A DNA stretch of 57,540 nt from Enterobacterales bacterium (GCA_900768635.1 CAAGDP010000034.1:1-57540); one strand, 5' to 3'; shown: positions 36,744 to 45,311, counted from the first letter of the stretch. Translations and numbers: made by a program. The notes: generated by a model not told the origin, from the letters alone.

Positions 36744-36812
36744 TACACCTATGCCAAATAAACTTTTTACCATAGTTGTTTCTATGGCTGATTATCTATT
36801 GAAATAGGTGTA
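36744..36812. repeat. Nested inverted repeat downstream of dolP
   Basis: Outer arms TACACCTAT (36744-36752) and ATAGGTGTA (36804-36812) are perfect complements. They enclose a second hairpin, CCATAG/CTATGG, at 36770-36787. Neither strand has a T-run after the arms, so it is a poor terminator. It could be a small non-autonomous element or a protein site between two converging genes. Function unknown. Confidence 0.5.
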
Positions 36813-36932
36813 GCGCATTATGCACAGATGTATTTTTTCCAACACCGGAGACTTCTAATACAGGAAAGTCATAAATTGGCACTGTAATAGCTTTTATGAT
36901 TCTGGTATTTCGGAGCAAACACTATTCTGCAG

Positions 36933-38156
36933 TTATATAAATGATATGGGCATGGAAACTGTATCTCGGGAAATAAAGGATATTTCAGGCTTTAAGCATA
37001 AAACAATCCTTGTTGATATTGGCTTTTTCAGTTTCTCAAGAACCCAGAAATTTTTACCTGCATTAGACGCTGGCATCATGGTTTTTTTTACTTCCACAGG
37101 ATAGAGAGTATTGTTTACTTCCATAATAAAATCCACTTCCCTGGCATCTTTATCTCTGTAGAAATAAATATTAGGCTCTTTACCATTATGCCAATATGAT
37201 TTCAGTATTTCCGAAAAAACATATGTTTCAAGTAAAGCTCCGCTCATCGCTCCAGCCTCTAGAGATTTGGGACTGTCCCATCCTGTTAAATAAGCACATA
37301 ATCCTGTATCTAGAAAATACAGTTTTGGCGTTTTAATAATACGATTAGTTATATTGTTGTAGTAAGGATGTAACAAATACACCAGTCCCGATCTTTCTAA
37401 TATACTCAGCCAGTTCTGTGCGGTTTTATTATCAATTACCACATCTCTGGCAATATCAGCAACATTTAACAACTGCCCTGTACGTGCAGCTACAGCCTTT
37501 ATAAAATTGTTAAAAATCAGTATATTTGAAATGTTGTAAGAAGCTTTTACATCTCTGTCTATATATGTTTTAACATATGAACTGTAATAAATATCCCGAT
37601 CTTCACCATGTCTGCTTACCAACTCTGGGAAAGATCCATTAAAAATATCCTCATAAACACTTTGTAAGGAACATTGAGATTTTCCCAATTTCTGACATTT
37701 TCTAATAAATTCATCAGTAGGAAGAAATGGAGCTGATTTATCGTTATTGCAGATCTCCTGATGTGATAAGCCTAGTAAATCCAGAATTGCTACTCTGCCC
37801 GCCAAAGTTTCCTGTATTCCTTTCATAAGATGGAATTTCTGAGAACCTGTGAGCAGGAACAAACCTTTTTGATCTCTATGCTGATCAACATAAAGTTTAA
37901 TATAACTGAACAATTCCGGAGCATATTGAACTTCGTCAATTAAAACTGGTGGCTGATGTTCCTGCAAAAATAAAGCAGGATCATTAATCGCCTTGGCTCT
38001 TTCATCTAAATCGTCCAAGGTGACACGATTATATTTTTCGGTATTATAATTTTCCAACAAAGTTGATTTGCCAACCTGACGAGGGCCGGTAACTAGCAGG
38101 ACGGCAAAATTTTTAGTTAGTCGATCAAGATGATTAGCTAAGGTTCTATGGTACAT
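36933..38156 (-). CDS. AAA_14 / DUF4143 ATPase
   Basis: This 407-residue protein has a Walker A GPRQVGKS at residues 24-31 and a Walker B-like VLIDEVQYAPEL near 80. LLTGSQKFHLMKG lies near 110 and LAGRVAILDLLGLS near 127. The C-terminal part resembles DUF4143, with FLDTGLCAYLTGW near 290 and a final nuclease-like REVDFIMEV ... YPVEVKK pattern near 345-365. Such genes are numerous in anaerobes and move often. Their role is unknown, though the C-terminus resembles PD-(D/E)XK folds. I start at the ATG at 38156, where the conserved part begins. Base composition is more AT-rich than the flanking housekeeping genes. Confidence 0.85.
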   Translation of the reverse strand: MYHRTLANHLDRLTKNFAVLLVTGPRQVGKSTLLENYNTEKYNRVTLDDLDERAKAINDPALFLQEHQPPVLIDEVQYAPELFSYIKLYVDQHRDQKGLFLLTGSQKFHLMKGIQETLAGRVAILDLLGLSHQEICNNDKSAPFLPTDEFIRKCQKLGKSQCSLQSVYEDIFNGSFPELVSRHGEDRDIYYSSYVKTYIDRDVKASYNISNILIFNNFIKAVAARTGQLLNVADIARDVVIDNKTAQNWLSILERSGLVYLLHPYYNNITNRIIKTPKLYFLDTGLCAYLTGWDSPKSLEAGAMSGALLETYVFSEILKSYWHNGKEPNIYFYRDKDAREVDFIMEVNNTLYPVEVKKTMMPASNAGKNFWVLEKLKKPISTRIVLCLKPEISFISRDTVSMPISFI

Positions 38157-38341
38157 GGAGTAATTTATTCTCGTCTTAAATGGAATACGAATCCAATTTA
38201 GCCGAATTATATAAAAAATCAAGTCATTTTTACTTAATGTACTGTGCCGTTAATAATCTCAACACAGATCACCTGCAGTTATTATTTTCAAATTTCTCCA
38301 TATTGTTTTCACAAAATGCAGATCATCATACTCTGAGAATC

Positions 38342-38364
38342 AAAAAGGCTACCCTGAGGTAGCC
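38342..38364 (-). terminator. Rho-independent terminator of pntAB
   Basis: A 7-bp stem (GGCTACC/GGTAGCC, 38347-38364) is followed on the minus strand by five T, 25 bases past the pntB stop. Confidence 0.85.
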
Positions 38365-38389
38365 CTTGTTTGAGTGAAAAGATTTAAAA

Positions 38390-39955
38390 TTACTTAAAGC
38401 AACCTAAGATCTCATTAACTGTAGCCTTGGCATCGCCAAAACACATAGTGGTGTTATCCTTGTAGAAAAGCGGATTTGAAACACCGGCATAACCGGCCTT
38501 CATACTACGCTTGAAAACCACTACATTCTGGGCTTTCCATACTTCAAGAACCGGCATACCGTAAATAGGGCTGCTTTCATTTTCAGAAGCTGCAGGATTT
38601 ACTGTATCATTAGCACCGATAACCAGAACAGTATCGGTATTCTCGAAGTCATCATTGATTTCATCCATTTCCAGAACGATATCATATGGAACCTTAGCTT
38701 CAGCAAGAAGTACATTCATATGTCCTGGCAGACGACCGGCAACCGGATGAATACCAAAACGGACATTAACGCCCATATCACGTAACTTCTGAGTCAGTTC
38801 TGCAACCGGATACTGAGCCTGAGCAACAGCCATACCATAGCCCGGAGTAATAATAACAGAGCTGGAATTCTTCAGCATTTCAGCTACATCAGCAGCCTTA
38901 ACTTCACGAATTTCACCTTCAGGAGCATCTTCCTGAGCAGCAGGAGCATTACCAAAACCACCGGCAATAACAGATATGAAGGAGCGATTCATAGCCTTAC
39001 ACATAATGTAAGACAAAATTGCACCGGATGAACCTACCAGAGCTCCGGTAACAATCAGAAGATCATTACCCAACATAAAGCCTGCAGCTGCAGCTGCCCA
39101 TCCTGAATAGGAGTTGAGCATGGAAATAACCACCGGCATATCTGCACCGCCGATACTCATTACCAGGTGAACACCAAATACAAAAGCGATGAGGGTCATT
39201 ACAGCCAGAATGATTCCGCCAGTAATGGTGGTACCCACATTCACAAACACAAAGAAGAGTACGGTACATACCACCAGAGCCAGAAGGTTCCAGTAGTGCT
39301 TAAATGGAAGTTCCAAAGCTTTGGAGCTGATAAAACCTCTGAGTTTTCCAAAGGCAATAATTGAGCCGGTAAAGGTTACCGCACCAATAAAGATACCCAG
39401 GAAAATTTCAACCAACTCCACAATCTTGGTACGACGGGCGTCAGTAGCGGCAGCTTCCTGCTCTTCAGGAGTCATATTAATTTTTTCAACCACGGAATTA
39501 AGAGCAGAAACCCGAGTTTTCAGTTCTTCCATGCAGGTTTCGTAAGCTTTTGAATTACTTTCCTTCAATACAGAACAAGCCTGATCTAACTTCGCAGTTG
39601 CAGCATCCATATGAGGTGAAGCCAGATTGATAAAAGTACAAAAACCTACCAGAACTGCAGCCAGACCAACAAAGCTGTGAAGCATTGCAATAAGTTCCGG
39701 CATACCGGTCATTTCAACCTTAAGTGCCAGACGAATACCAATCGCTCCACCAACAACCATAGCAGCCAGAATGAAAGCAAAACCAATCCAATTAAATTCC
39801 GGTCCAAAAATGGTAGCGATGAGGGCAATAATCATACCCACAACACCGGAAATATTACCGGCCTTGGCAGTTTCCTGCTTTGACAAACCAGCCAGAGCTA
39901 AAATAAACAGGATAGCTGCAACGATATATGCGGCAGTAACTAAACCTTGTGACAT
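38390..39955 (-). CDS. pntB: NAD(P) transhydrogenase subunit beta
   Basis: This 521-residue subunit forms the proton channel and NADP(H)-binding domain III of the proton-translocating transhydrogenase, which makes NADPH from NADH. Membrane helices fill residues 5-325. Domain III contains ITPGYGMAVAQAQYPVAEL near 370, GIHPVAGRLPGHMNVLLAEA near 403, and VIGANDTVNPAA near 460. It is clearly longer than the E. coli protein (462). About 57 extra, charged residues lie at about 107-180 between two membrane helices (see findings). It follows pntA by 13 bases. Confidence 0.97.
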   Translation of the reverse strand: MSQGLVTAAYIVAAILFILALAGLSKQETAKAGNISGVVGMIIALIATIFGPEFNWIGFAFILAAMVVGGAIGIRLALKVEMTGMPELIAMLHSFVGLAAVLVGFCTFINLASPHMDAATAKLDQACSVLKESNSKAYETCMEELKTRVSALNSVVEKINMTPEEQEAAATDARRTKIVELVEIFLGIFIGAVTFTGSIIAFGKLRGFISSKALELPFKHYWNLLALVVCTVLFFVFVNVGTTITGGIILAVMTLIAFVFGVHLVMSIGGADMPVVISMLNSYSGWAAAAAGFMLGNDLLIVTGALVGSSGAILSYIMCKAMNRSFISVIAGGFGNAPAAQEDAPEGEIREVKAADVAEMLKNSSSVIITPGYGMAVAQAQYPVAELTQKLRDMGVNVRFGIHPVAGRLPGHMNVLLAEAKVPYDIVLEMDEINDDFENTDTVLVIGANDTVNPAASENESSPIYGMPVLEVWKAQNVVVFKRSMKAGYAGVSNPLFYKDNTTMCFGDAKATVNEILGCFK

Positions 39956-39968
39956 TTAATATTTTCTC

Positions 39969-41513
39969 CTATTTATCCTTTCTGAACATTTTCAGCATAC
40001 GCTGCGTAACGGTAAAGCCACCGAAAATATTTATGGAGGCTATGGTTATGGCAAATACTGAAATAATCTGAATAGCCAAATTGCCACTGAAGATCTGCAA
40101 AATCGAACCTACAACAATAATACCGGATACAGCATTAGTTACAGACATAAGCGGAGTGTGCAGAGAATGGGTAACGTTCCAGACTACGTAATAACCTACT
40201 ACGCAAGCCAATGCAAAAACAGTAAAGTGCGACAAAAACTCTGCAGGAGAGAAGTGAGCAATAACAGCAAAAATAACAATAGCTACTGCAGCCAGAATCA
40301 GCTTCAGAGGAGTATTGCTGCTCTTCTGTTCCTTGGCAGGAGCTGCAACCTTTGGCTCTTCCTTCTTGGCAGGAGCGGCGGAAACGCTGATCTTTGGAGG
40401 TGGGAAGGTAACTTCACCCTGATTAACCACAGTCATATTGCGGATGACTACATCATCAAAATTGATGTTAATATTGCCATCCTTGTTAGGAGCAAGAAGC
40501 TTGGAGAGGTTTACCAGATTAGTAGCATAAAGCTGAGAAGACTGAGTTGGGAGACGGGATGCTAGATCGGTATAACCGATTATCTTGACACCATTGTCAG
40601 TTACAACAATCTTGCCTGCTTCAGTTCCTTCACAGTTACCACCGGTAGCAGCAGCCAGATCCACAATAACAGATCCGTTCTTCATGCTGGCAATCATTTC
40701 CTTGGTGATGAGACGAGGAGCTTTCTTTCCTGGAATCGCTGCAGTAGTAATGACAATATCCACTTCCTTACACTGCTGAGCAAAAAGTTCCATTTCAGCC
40801 TTGATGAACTCATCGCTCATAGTCTTGGCATAACCATCAGATGAAGAGCCGTCTTCCTTTTCCTTAAAGTTAAGCTTCAGGAATTCACCACCCATGGACT
40901 GAATCTGTTCAGCAACTTCCAAACGAGTATCAAAGGCACGAACAATGGCACCAAGAGAGTGAGCAGTACCTATAGCAGCTAGACCGGCAACACCGGCTCC
41001 AACCACCAGAACCTTGGCAGGTGGTACCTTTCCGGCAGCGGTGATCTGACCGGTAAAGAAACGGCCGAAGGCATGAGCTGCTTCAATAACTGCACGGTAA
41101 CCTGAAATATTGGCCATAGATGACAAAGCATCCATTGACTGTGCCCGGGAAATACGAGGCACCATATCCATAGCCAGAACAGTGATCTTCTTTTCAGCAA
41201 GCTTCTGGACTAGTTCTGGATTCTGGGCTGGCCACAGGTAACTAACTAAAGTAGTTCCTTCTTTAAGTTTGGCAATTTCAGCGTTGGAAGGAGCATTCAC
41301 TTTATAAATAAGAGGTGAGCTCCACACATCGGCAGCAGACACAACCTTTGCACCGGCTTCAGAAAATTCAGCATCTGAAAAGTTAGCCATAGAACCGGCA
41401 TTTTCTTCAACTAAAACTTCAAAGCCTAGCTTGAGCAACTGTTTTACCGTAGCCGGAGTCGCTGCAACTCTGGCCTCACCGGCAAGACTTTCTCTCGGTA
41501 TACCTATATACAT
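39969..41513 (-). CDS. pntA: NAD(P) transhydrogenase subunit alpha
   Basis: This 514-residue subunit carries NAD(H)-binding domain I and part of the membrane domain. MYIGIPRESLAGEARVAATP opens the protein, the Rossmann motif VVGAGVAGLAAIGTAHSLGA lies near residue 168, and DLAAATGGNCEGT near 287. A Lys/Pro/Ala-rich linker (about 375-400) leads to the membrane helices. The leader is unusual: a promoter at 41609-41638, then a 19-base palindrome at 41575-41593. The gene order pntA-pntB is standard. Confidence 0.97.
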   Translation of the reverse strand: MYIGIPRESLAGEARVAATPATVKQLLKLGFEVLVEENAGSMANFSDAEFSEAGAKVVSAADVWSSPLIYKVNAPSNAEIAKLKEGTTLVSYLWPAQNPELVQKLAEKKITVLAMDMVPRISRAQSMDALSSMANISGYRAVIEAAHAFGRFFTGQITAAGKVPPAKVLVVGAGVAGLAAIGTAHSLGAIVRAFDTRLEVAEQIQSMGGEFLKLNFKEKEDGSSSDGYAKTMSDEFIKAEMELFAQQCKEVDIVITTAAIPGKKAPRLITKEMIASMKNGSVIVDLAAATGGNCEGTEAGKIVVTDNGVKIIGYTDLASRLPTQSSQLYATNLVNLSKLLAPNKDGNININFDDVVIRNMTVVNQGEVTFPPPKISVSAAPAKKEEPKVAAPAKEQKSSNTPLKLILAAVAIVIFAVIAHFSPAEFLSHFTVFALACVVGYYVVWNVTHSLHTPLMSVTNAVSGIIVVGSILQIFSGNLAIQIISVFAITIASINIFGGFTVTQRMLKMFRKDK

Positions 41514-41574
41514 GTTTATATCCTAGTAGCTTTAAGCTTAAATAATCACGTGGAATAAACCCACAAACAAAAAC

Positions 41575-41593
41575 ATGAATCCTAAGGATTCAT
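41575..41593. promoter_or_regulatory. Perfect 19-base palindrome in the pntAB leader
   Basis: Nine-base arms flank one central base (ATGAATCCT-A-AGGATTCAT). The site lies about 16 bases after the -10 box and about 60 bases before the pntA start. It could be a repressor operator or an mRNA 5' hairpin. I do not recognise the binding protein. Confidence 0.5.
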
Positions 41594-41608
41594 CACACAA
41601 TCAAGCCT

Positions 41609-41638
41609 ATTTTATCAAAAAAATCTGAACTAAATCAA
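41609..41638 (-). promoter_or_regulatory. Promoter of pntAB
   Basis: A minus-strand TTGATT (41633-41638) and TAAAAT (41609-41614) are separated by 18 bp. The leader to pntA is about 90 bases and contains the palindrome at 41575-41593. Confidence 0.65.
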
Positions 41639-41741
41639 AAAAAAACGCTATAGATGTGCACCAATAAGATGCAATTTACCAGAACAATTCCTGATAAGGT
41701 CTGGTTAATTGGTAATTAAAAAGGTGGATGAAGTACACTTT

Positions 41742-41747
41742 TATAAT
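41742..41747 (+). promoter_or_regulatory. -10 box for the small orphan gene
   Basis: A perfect TATAAT lies 31 bases upstream of the 37-codon gene at 41773. The -35 region is poor. An imperfect inverted repeat, ACCAGA/TCTGGT, lies upstream near 41678-41705. Confidence 0.55.
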
Positions 41748-41772
41748 AGAACGCACTATTTTGGAGATTGCT

Positions 41773-41886
41773 ATGGTTTTTAGTTATTCAAAAAACTCAA
41801 AAGAGACTTTTAAAAATCATTACTGTGTTTCTCCAGAAAAAACCGGAGCATCAGTGAAGTTCCGGATTAAAAATCTGGATAATTAA
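41773..41886 (+). CDS. Small orphan protein, 37 residues
   Basis: This short gene is arranged as an independent unit. It has TATAAT at 41742-41747, a GGAG ribosome site six bases before the ATG, 37 codons ending in TAA, and a 13-bp terminator hairpin overlapping and following the stop. The peptide begins MVFSYSKNSKETFKN and ends VKFRIKNLDN. It is basic, soluble, has one Cys near residue 19, and shows no signal or membrane segment. I recognise no family. It lies between the diverging pntA promoter and the M23 peptidase gene, which converges on it. Confidence 0.6.
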   Translation: MVFSYSKNSKETFKNHYCVSPEKTGASVKFRIKNLDN

Positions 41887-41910
41887 AGAGGATGGATATC
41901 CTCTTTAATT
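41881..41910. terminator. Strong hairpin terminator after the small orphan gene
   Basis: Thirteen-base perfect arms (41881-41893 and 41898-41910) have a four-base loop. The arm ends are T- and A-rich (CTCTTTAATT), so it can act as a bidirectional terminator for the small gene and for the converging M23 peptidase gene. Confidence 0.75.
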
Positions 41911-41946
41911 AAGTTAATCGGCGAATCTCAGATCACCTGAAAAACA

Positions 41947-42855
41947 TCAGTTTTCCAGCATGGTTCCTGCTTTAGGAACAATTTCACCATAAAACTTAAA
42001 GGGAATGGAAACAGTAGACACACCATTATTATGTTGCACTGCAAAATGAAGATGAGGTCCTGTTGTATAACCGGTATTTCCGGATTCAGCTATCATTTCT
42101 CCGGCGGCAACTTCCTGACCAAGAACTACCCTGTTTGAATTAGCCTTCAAATGAACATAAATAGTCATAGTTCCATCAGAATGACGTAATCGAATGTAAT
42201 TGGCTTTGCCATGAGCCGCAGGATCCAATCCGGCTTTGGTGAAATACATTTTCATATCCACCACCTTTCCAGCCCGTGCAGCATAAATAGGTGTGCCAAT
42301 AGGCATGGATACATCAATTGCGTAGCGATTCTTAGGTCCCCGGTGTGAAAAGGCACCTCCATGAGCCTGAGTAACCCGGAATTTACCCTTAAACGGTATC
42401 TGGAGTTCATCACTGTCCAGCTTATCCATAGAAGTAGGATTACCTATGGAGAACTCTCGGGTAAGAGAAAAGTCAGCAGAAGCGTCAAAGGAATAGATAT
42501 GACCCAGACTTGATACCGAATTTCCTTCCACTGTGAAAATATGATCAAATTCAATATCAGTATCTATGGTATCTTCATGGGACGCCTTAAGGATCACGGA
42601 AATAGGTGAATAAAGGCGATTTTCGATTAAAACCTCCTTTGTGGCAGCATCATAGGTAAGAAGAACCTCGTCCTCATGGTTTTCATCCAGTTCTTCTATT
42701 TCATTTACACTGTATCCGTCTTCTCTGCCGTCTTCCGCAGAATCAGTGAAATGAGTAACTCCCTTATCATCCACGTAATAATATACCTTGGCCGTAACGT
42801 AAGAAGACCAGCACAAAGCAAGGAATATAACAGAAAAACAGACTGCCCGAATCAT
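41947..42855 (-). CDS. Exported M23-family peptidase with DUF4124 N-terminus
   Basis: This 302-residue protein has a signal peptide (about residues 1-22). A DUF4124-like segment, KVYYYVDDKGVTHFTDSAE, follows near residue 23. The C-terminal LytM/M23 zinc endopeptidase domain runs from about 160 to 290. Metal ligands are visible: His in SHRGPKNRYAID near 171, Asp of the same block near 180, and HLHF near 268. M23 proteins cut peptide cross-links in peptidoglycan, so it is probably an active periplasmic hydrolase. It overlaps the upstream DUF4124 gene by one base (TGATG). Confidence 0.9.
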   Translation of the reverse strand: MIRAVCFSVIFLALCWSSYVTAKVYYYVDDKGVTHFTDSAEDGREDGYSVNEIEELDENHEDEVLLTYDAATKEVLIENRLYSPISVILKASHEDTIDTDIEFDHIFTVEGNSVSSLGHIYSFDASADFSLTREFSIGNPTSMDKLDSDELQIPFKGKFRVTQAHGGAFSHRGPKNRYAIDVSMPIGTPIYAARAGKVVDMKMYFTKAGLDPAAHGKANYIRLRHSDGTMTIYVHLKANSNRVVLGQEVAAGEMIAESGNTGYTTGPHLHFAVQHNNGVSTVSIPFKFYGEIVPKAGTMLEN

Positions 42856-43199
42856 CAGTATTCAAAATCCTCTTCGTGAATAACCTTATCTCCTGACGGT
42901 CTGGCATCCGGATGTTTCTTCAAATGTGAAGAGCTGTCTGAATGCTGACGTAACTCTCCCGAAAACTGAGCAGGATCTATCACTCTGGTAGTAGTGCCAT
43001 TCCCGTTGTCTACTACGGAATCATCAGGAATATCCTGATATTCCACCTGACCGGACTGACTGCCACTGCCTTCCGGAGAGGAAGCAAAATGGGTAACACC
43101 CTCATCATCAACATACCAGTATACCGAACCTGCCACTGCACTTCCGGTCAGCAAAGAGATCAGCACCAGTCCCTCAAAAGTCTTTCTTATAAATCCCAT
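42855..43199 (-). CDS. Small exported DUF4124 protein
   Basis: This 114-residue protein has a signal peptide (residues about 1-22). A DUF4124 segment, SVYWYVDDEGVTHFASSPEG, follows and is nearly the same as that in the adjacent M23 peptidase. The rest is polar, Ser- and His-rich and low in structure. I start at the ATG at 43199 since AAGGA lies upstream; an ATG six codons earlier overlaps rimI. The role of DUF4124 is unknown. Sharing it with the coupled peptidase suggests a common partner or target in the envelope. Confidence 0.75.
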   Translation of the reverse strand: MGFIRKTFEGLVLISLLTGSAVAGSVYWYVDDEGVTHFASSPEGSGSQSGQVEYQDIPDDSVVDNGNGTTTRVIDPAQFSGELRQHSDSSSHLKKHPDARPSGDKVIHEEDFEY

Positions 43200-43209
43200 A
43201 GTTCTGTCC

Positions 43210-43674
43210 TTATTCATTGCTCTGCAACCACCGCCTGCAACACTGCATAACTATCCCATCCTCCCGGCCAGATCCAGCAGGATAATATCCCCGACGCAGT
43301 CCGCACTTTACATATCCAAACTTTTCATAAAGATGTCTGGCAGCTTTATTGGAATCCCGAACTTCCAGAAAAGATTTTACTATACCCAGATCAGCCCACC
43401 GGGAAAAATAATCTTCCAGTAATAAACTGCCAATACCCTGATTATGACAGGAAGGATCTACTGCAATATTCTGCAGTTCCGATTCATCCAGCACTATACT
43501 GAAGATAAGATACCCCAGAAGATGATTATCATCATTCAGATAGCCTAATACCCTATACCGGTTTTCAAAACACCCCAGAAGTAATTCCCTACTCCAGGGA
43601 TCCTGCTGTGCCTTATGTTCAATTTCATATATAGGATCCAGAAATTCCGGCCCCAGTATTTCTATTTTTGCCAC
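43210..43674 (-). CDS. rimI: Ribosomal protein alanine N-acetyltransferase RimI
   Basis: This 154-residue GNAT acetyltransferase acetylates the N-terminus of ribosomal protein S18 in E. coli. The acetyl-CoA loop HNQGIGSLLLEDY lies near residue 78. SELQNIAVDPS near 64 and FLEVRDSNKAARHLYEKFGY (its hallmark, near 103) are typical RimI blocks. It lies 10 bases after the holD-like gene, the pairing known from E. coli. Confidence 0.9.
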   Translation of the reverse strand: MAKIEILGPEFLDPIYEIEHKAQQDPWSRELLLGCFENRYRVLGYLNDDNHLLGYLIFSIVLDESELQNIAVDPSCHNQGIGSLLLEDYFSRWADLGIVKSFLEVRDSNKAARHLYEKFGYVKCGLRRGYYPAGSGREDGIVMQCCRRWLQSNE

Positions 43675-43684
43675 ATTACTTCTC

Positions 43685-43990
43685 TCAGGACAGAAGTCCG
43701 GAACTTAGCAGACTGTTCCACAAATGCTTTTTCCCGGATTGAGCATTAAGCACTACTATATTTTGCGGAAGCTCCATTCCCTGCTGGGTAACAAGAGCCA
43801 CACTGTTTTCCCGAAGATCCTGCCGGGATGCTTTTTTAAAAACATAGCCGGGAAGCAACAACTTTAAATCATCAAGCCAGGAGGGAACAGATCCGATAAT
43901 AAGGATCTCCCTGTCCGGAAGTTTTTCTGCCGGTTTTGCAACATAGGGCTTACTTCCCATAAGATAAAATAAAGTATCAAAACTATTCAT
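43685..43990 (-). CDS. Putative DNA polymerase III psi subunit (HolD-like)
   Basis: This 101-residue soluble protein lies directly upstream of rimI, the position of holD in E. coli. The C-terminal SGKKHLWNSLL resembles the AKRALWQ-type end of psi proteins. The central alternating strands (EILIIGSVP and IVVLNAQ) fit the psi fold, but the sequence is diverged and shorter than E. coli HolD (137). Psi links the clamp loader to the chi subunit and SSB. The call rests mainly on synteny. Confidence 0.55.
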   Translation of the reverse strand: MNSFDTLFYLMGSKPYVAKPAEKLPDREILIIGSVPSWLDDLKLLLPGYVFKKASRQDLRENSVALVTQQGMELPQNIVVLNAQSGKKHLWNSLLSSGLLS

Positions 43991-44001
43991 TTCAATTCAG
44001 G

Positions 44002-45225
44002 CTATCCAAAAAATATATAACCAATTATTACAGAGGCGGTCATAGCTGTAAAATCCGCAACCAGGCCGCAGGCAACAGCATGACGAGCTCTGATTATTCC
44101 TACCGATCCAAAATATACAGCAAGAACATAAAATGTTGTCTCTGTAGATCCCATCATAATTGATGCCACCTTACCCTGAAAGGAATCCACTCCAAAAGTG
44201 TTGAATACATCAATCATCATTGCTCTGGCTCCGGAGCCGGACAAAGGCTTGGCAATAGCCACCGGAAGACTGTCTACAAATCTGGTATCAGATGTAACAA
44301 GGGATACCACCCAGCGCAGTCCGTCCAACAAAAAGTCCAAAGCTCCGGACGCCCTGAATAACGCTATGGCAAAAAGCATTGCAATCAAATATGGCAGTAT
44401 ATCAATAGCAGTCTTAAAGCCTTCTCTGGCACCTTCAATAAATGACTCGAAAGCGTTAATACGTTTAATCAAAGCCCAGAAAAATACTGTTCCTATAAGA
44501 CACAACAGGCACAGATTAGCTATGAATTTAGATTCTTCGGATAAACCGGCTCCCGCATGTATCCCCCAGGCAGCAACAGCTCCCACAAAACTGATGACAA
44601 GAATCAAAGCCAGAAATATAGGCCAGCGCAACAAACTGATTTTCTGCACCGCCGCAGTTACCAAAAATCCTGCAATAGTAGAACAGAGGGTTGCCAGTAA
44701 TAAAGGAACAAAAACTTCAGTAGGGGCAACAGATCCCATCTGAGCCCGATACATAAAAATTGATACCGGAAAGATTGTCACTGCCGAGGTATTAATTACC
44801 AGAAACATAATTTCCGCATTACTGGCAGTCTGAGGATCAGGGTTAATACTCTGCAGATCTTTCATAGCCTTGATCCCCAGAGGAGTAGCTGCATTATCCA
44901 GTCCCAGCATATTAGCTGAAAGGTTCATAGTTATGGAACTTATAGCCCGGTGACCTGCAGGAATCTCCGGCATTATGGCACGAAACAATGGCGTAAGAAT
45001 ACGGGCTATTACTTCAGTGATCCCTGAATTTTCCGCCACCCGGGAAATACCCAGCCAGATACACATAAGCCCGGACAGTCCGATGGCTATCTTAACAGCC
45101 GAATCCGCTGATGAAAAAAAAGCATCCATTGCTCTGCCTGCGGCTGCAGAGTCTCCCATAAAAATACCATACAGAGTACTGAGCACCGCTGCAATCAGCA
45201 TCCCTGTCCAAATTTTATTAAGCAT
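44002..45225 (-). CDS. Fused SpmA/SpmB-like nucleoside-recognition membrane protein
   Basis: This 407-residue protein has about eight to ten membrane segments in two similar halves. The first contains SANMLGLDNAATPLGIKAM near residue 108 (SpmA-like). The second contains KPLSGSGARAMMIDVFNTFG near 330 and MMGSTETTFYVLAVYFGSVG near 358 (SpmB-like). In Bacillus these are two separate sporulation proteins; Gram-negative fusions are known and their substrate is unclear. I start at the ATG at 45225 with AGG upstream; a TTG two codons earlier is possible. A terminator copy lies just upstream, so its promoter should be within about 50 bases. Confidence 0.82.
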   Translation of the reverse strand: MLNKIWTGMLIAAVLSTLYGIFMGDSAAAGRAMDAFFSSADSAVKIAIGLSGLMCIWLGISRVAENSGITEVIARILTPLFRAIMPEIPAGHRAISSITMNLSANMLGLDNAATPLGIKAMKDLQSINPDPQTASNAEIMFLVINTSAVTIFPVSIFMYRAQMGSVAPTEVFVPLLLATLCSTIAGFLVTAAVQKISLLRWPIFLALILVISFVGAVAAWGIHAGAGLSEESKFIANLCLLCLIGTVFFWALIKRINAFESFIEGAREGFKTAIDILPYLIAMLFAIALFRASGALDFLLDGLRWVVSLVTSDTRFVDSLPVAIAKPLSGSGARAMMIDVFNTFGVDSFQGKVASIMMGSTETTFYVLAVYFGSVGIIRARHAVACGLVADFTAMTASVIIGYIFFG

Positions 45226-45283
45226 TTGCAATACCTGTCTGTCTGAAACATTCCGATTCTAACAGATTTGATACTCCATTAAT

Positions 45284-45311
45284 AAAAAAATGCAACTCCT
45301 GAGAGTTGCAT
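45284..45311 (-). terminator. Copy of the amylase terminator upstream of the SpmAB-like gene
   Basis: A 9-bp stem, ATGCAACTC/GAGTTGCAT (45290-45311), is followed on the minus strand by seven T. It is now placed to end the restriction operon, whose stop lies at 45409. Confidence 0.88.
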
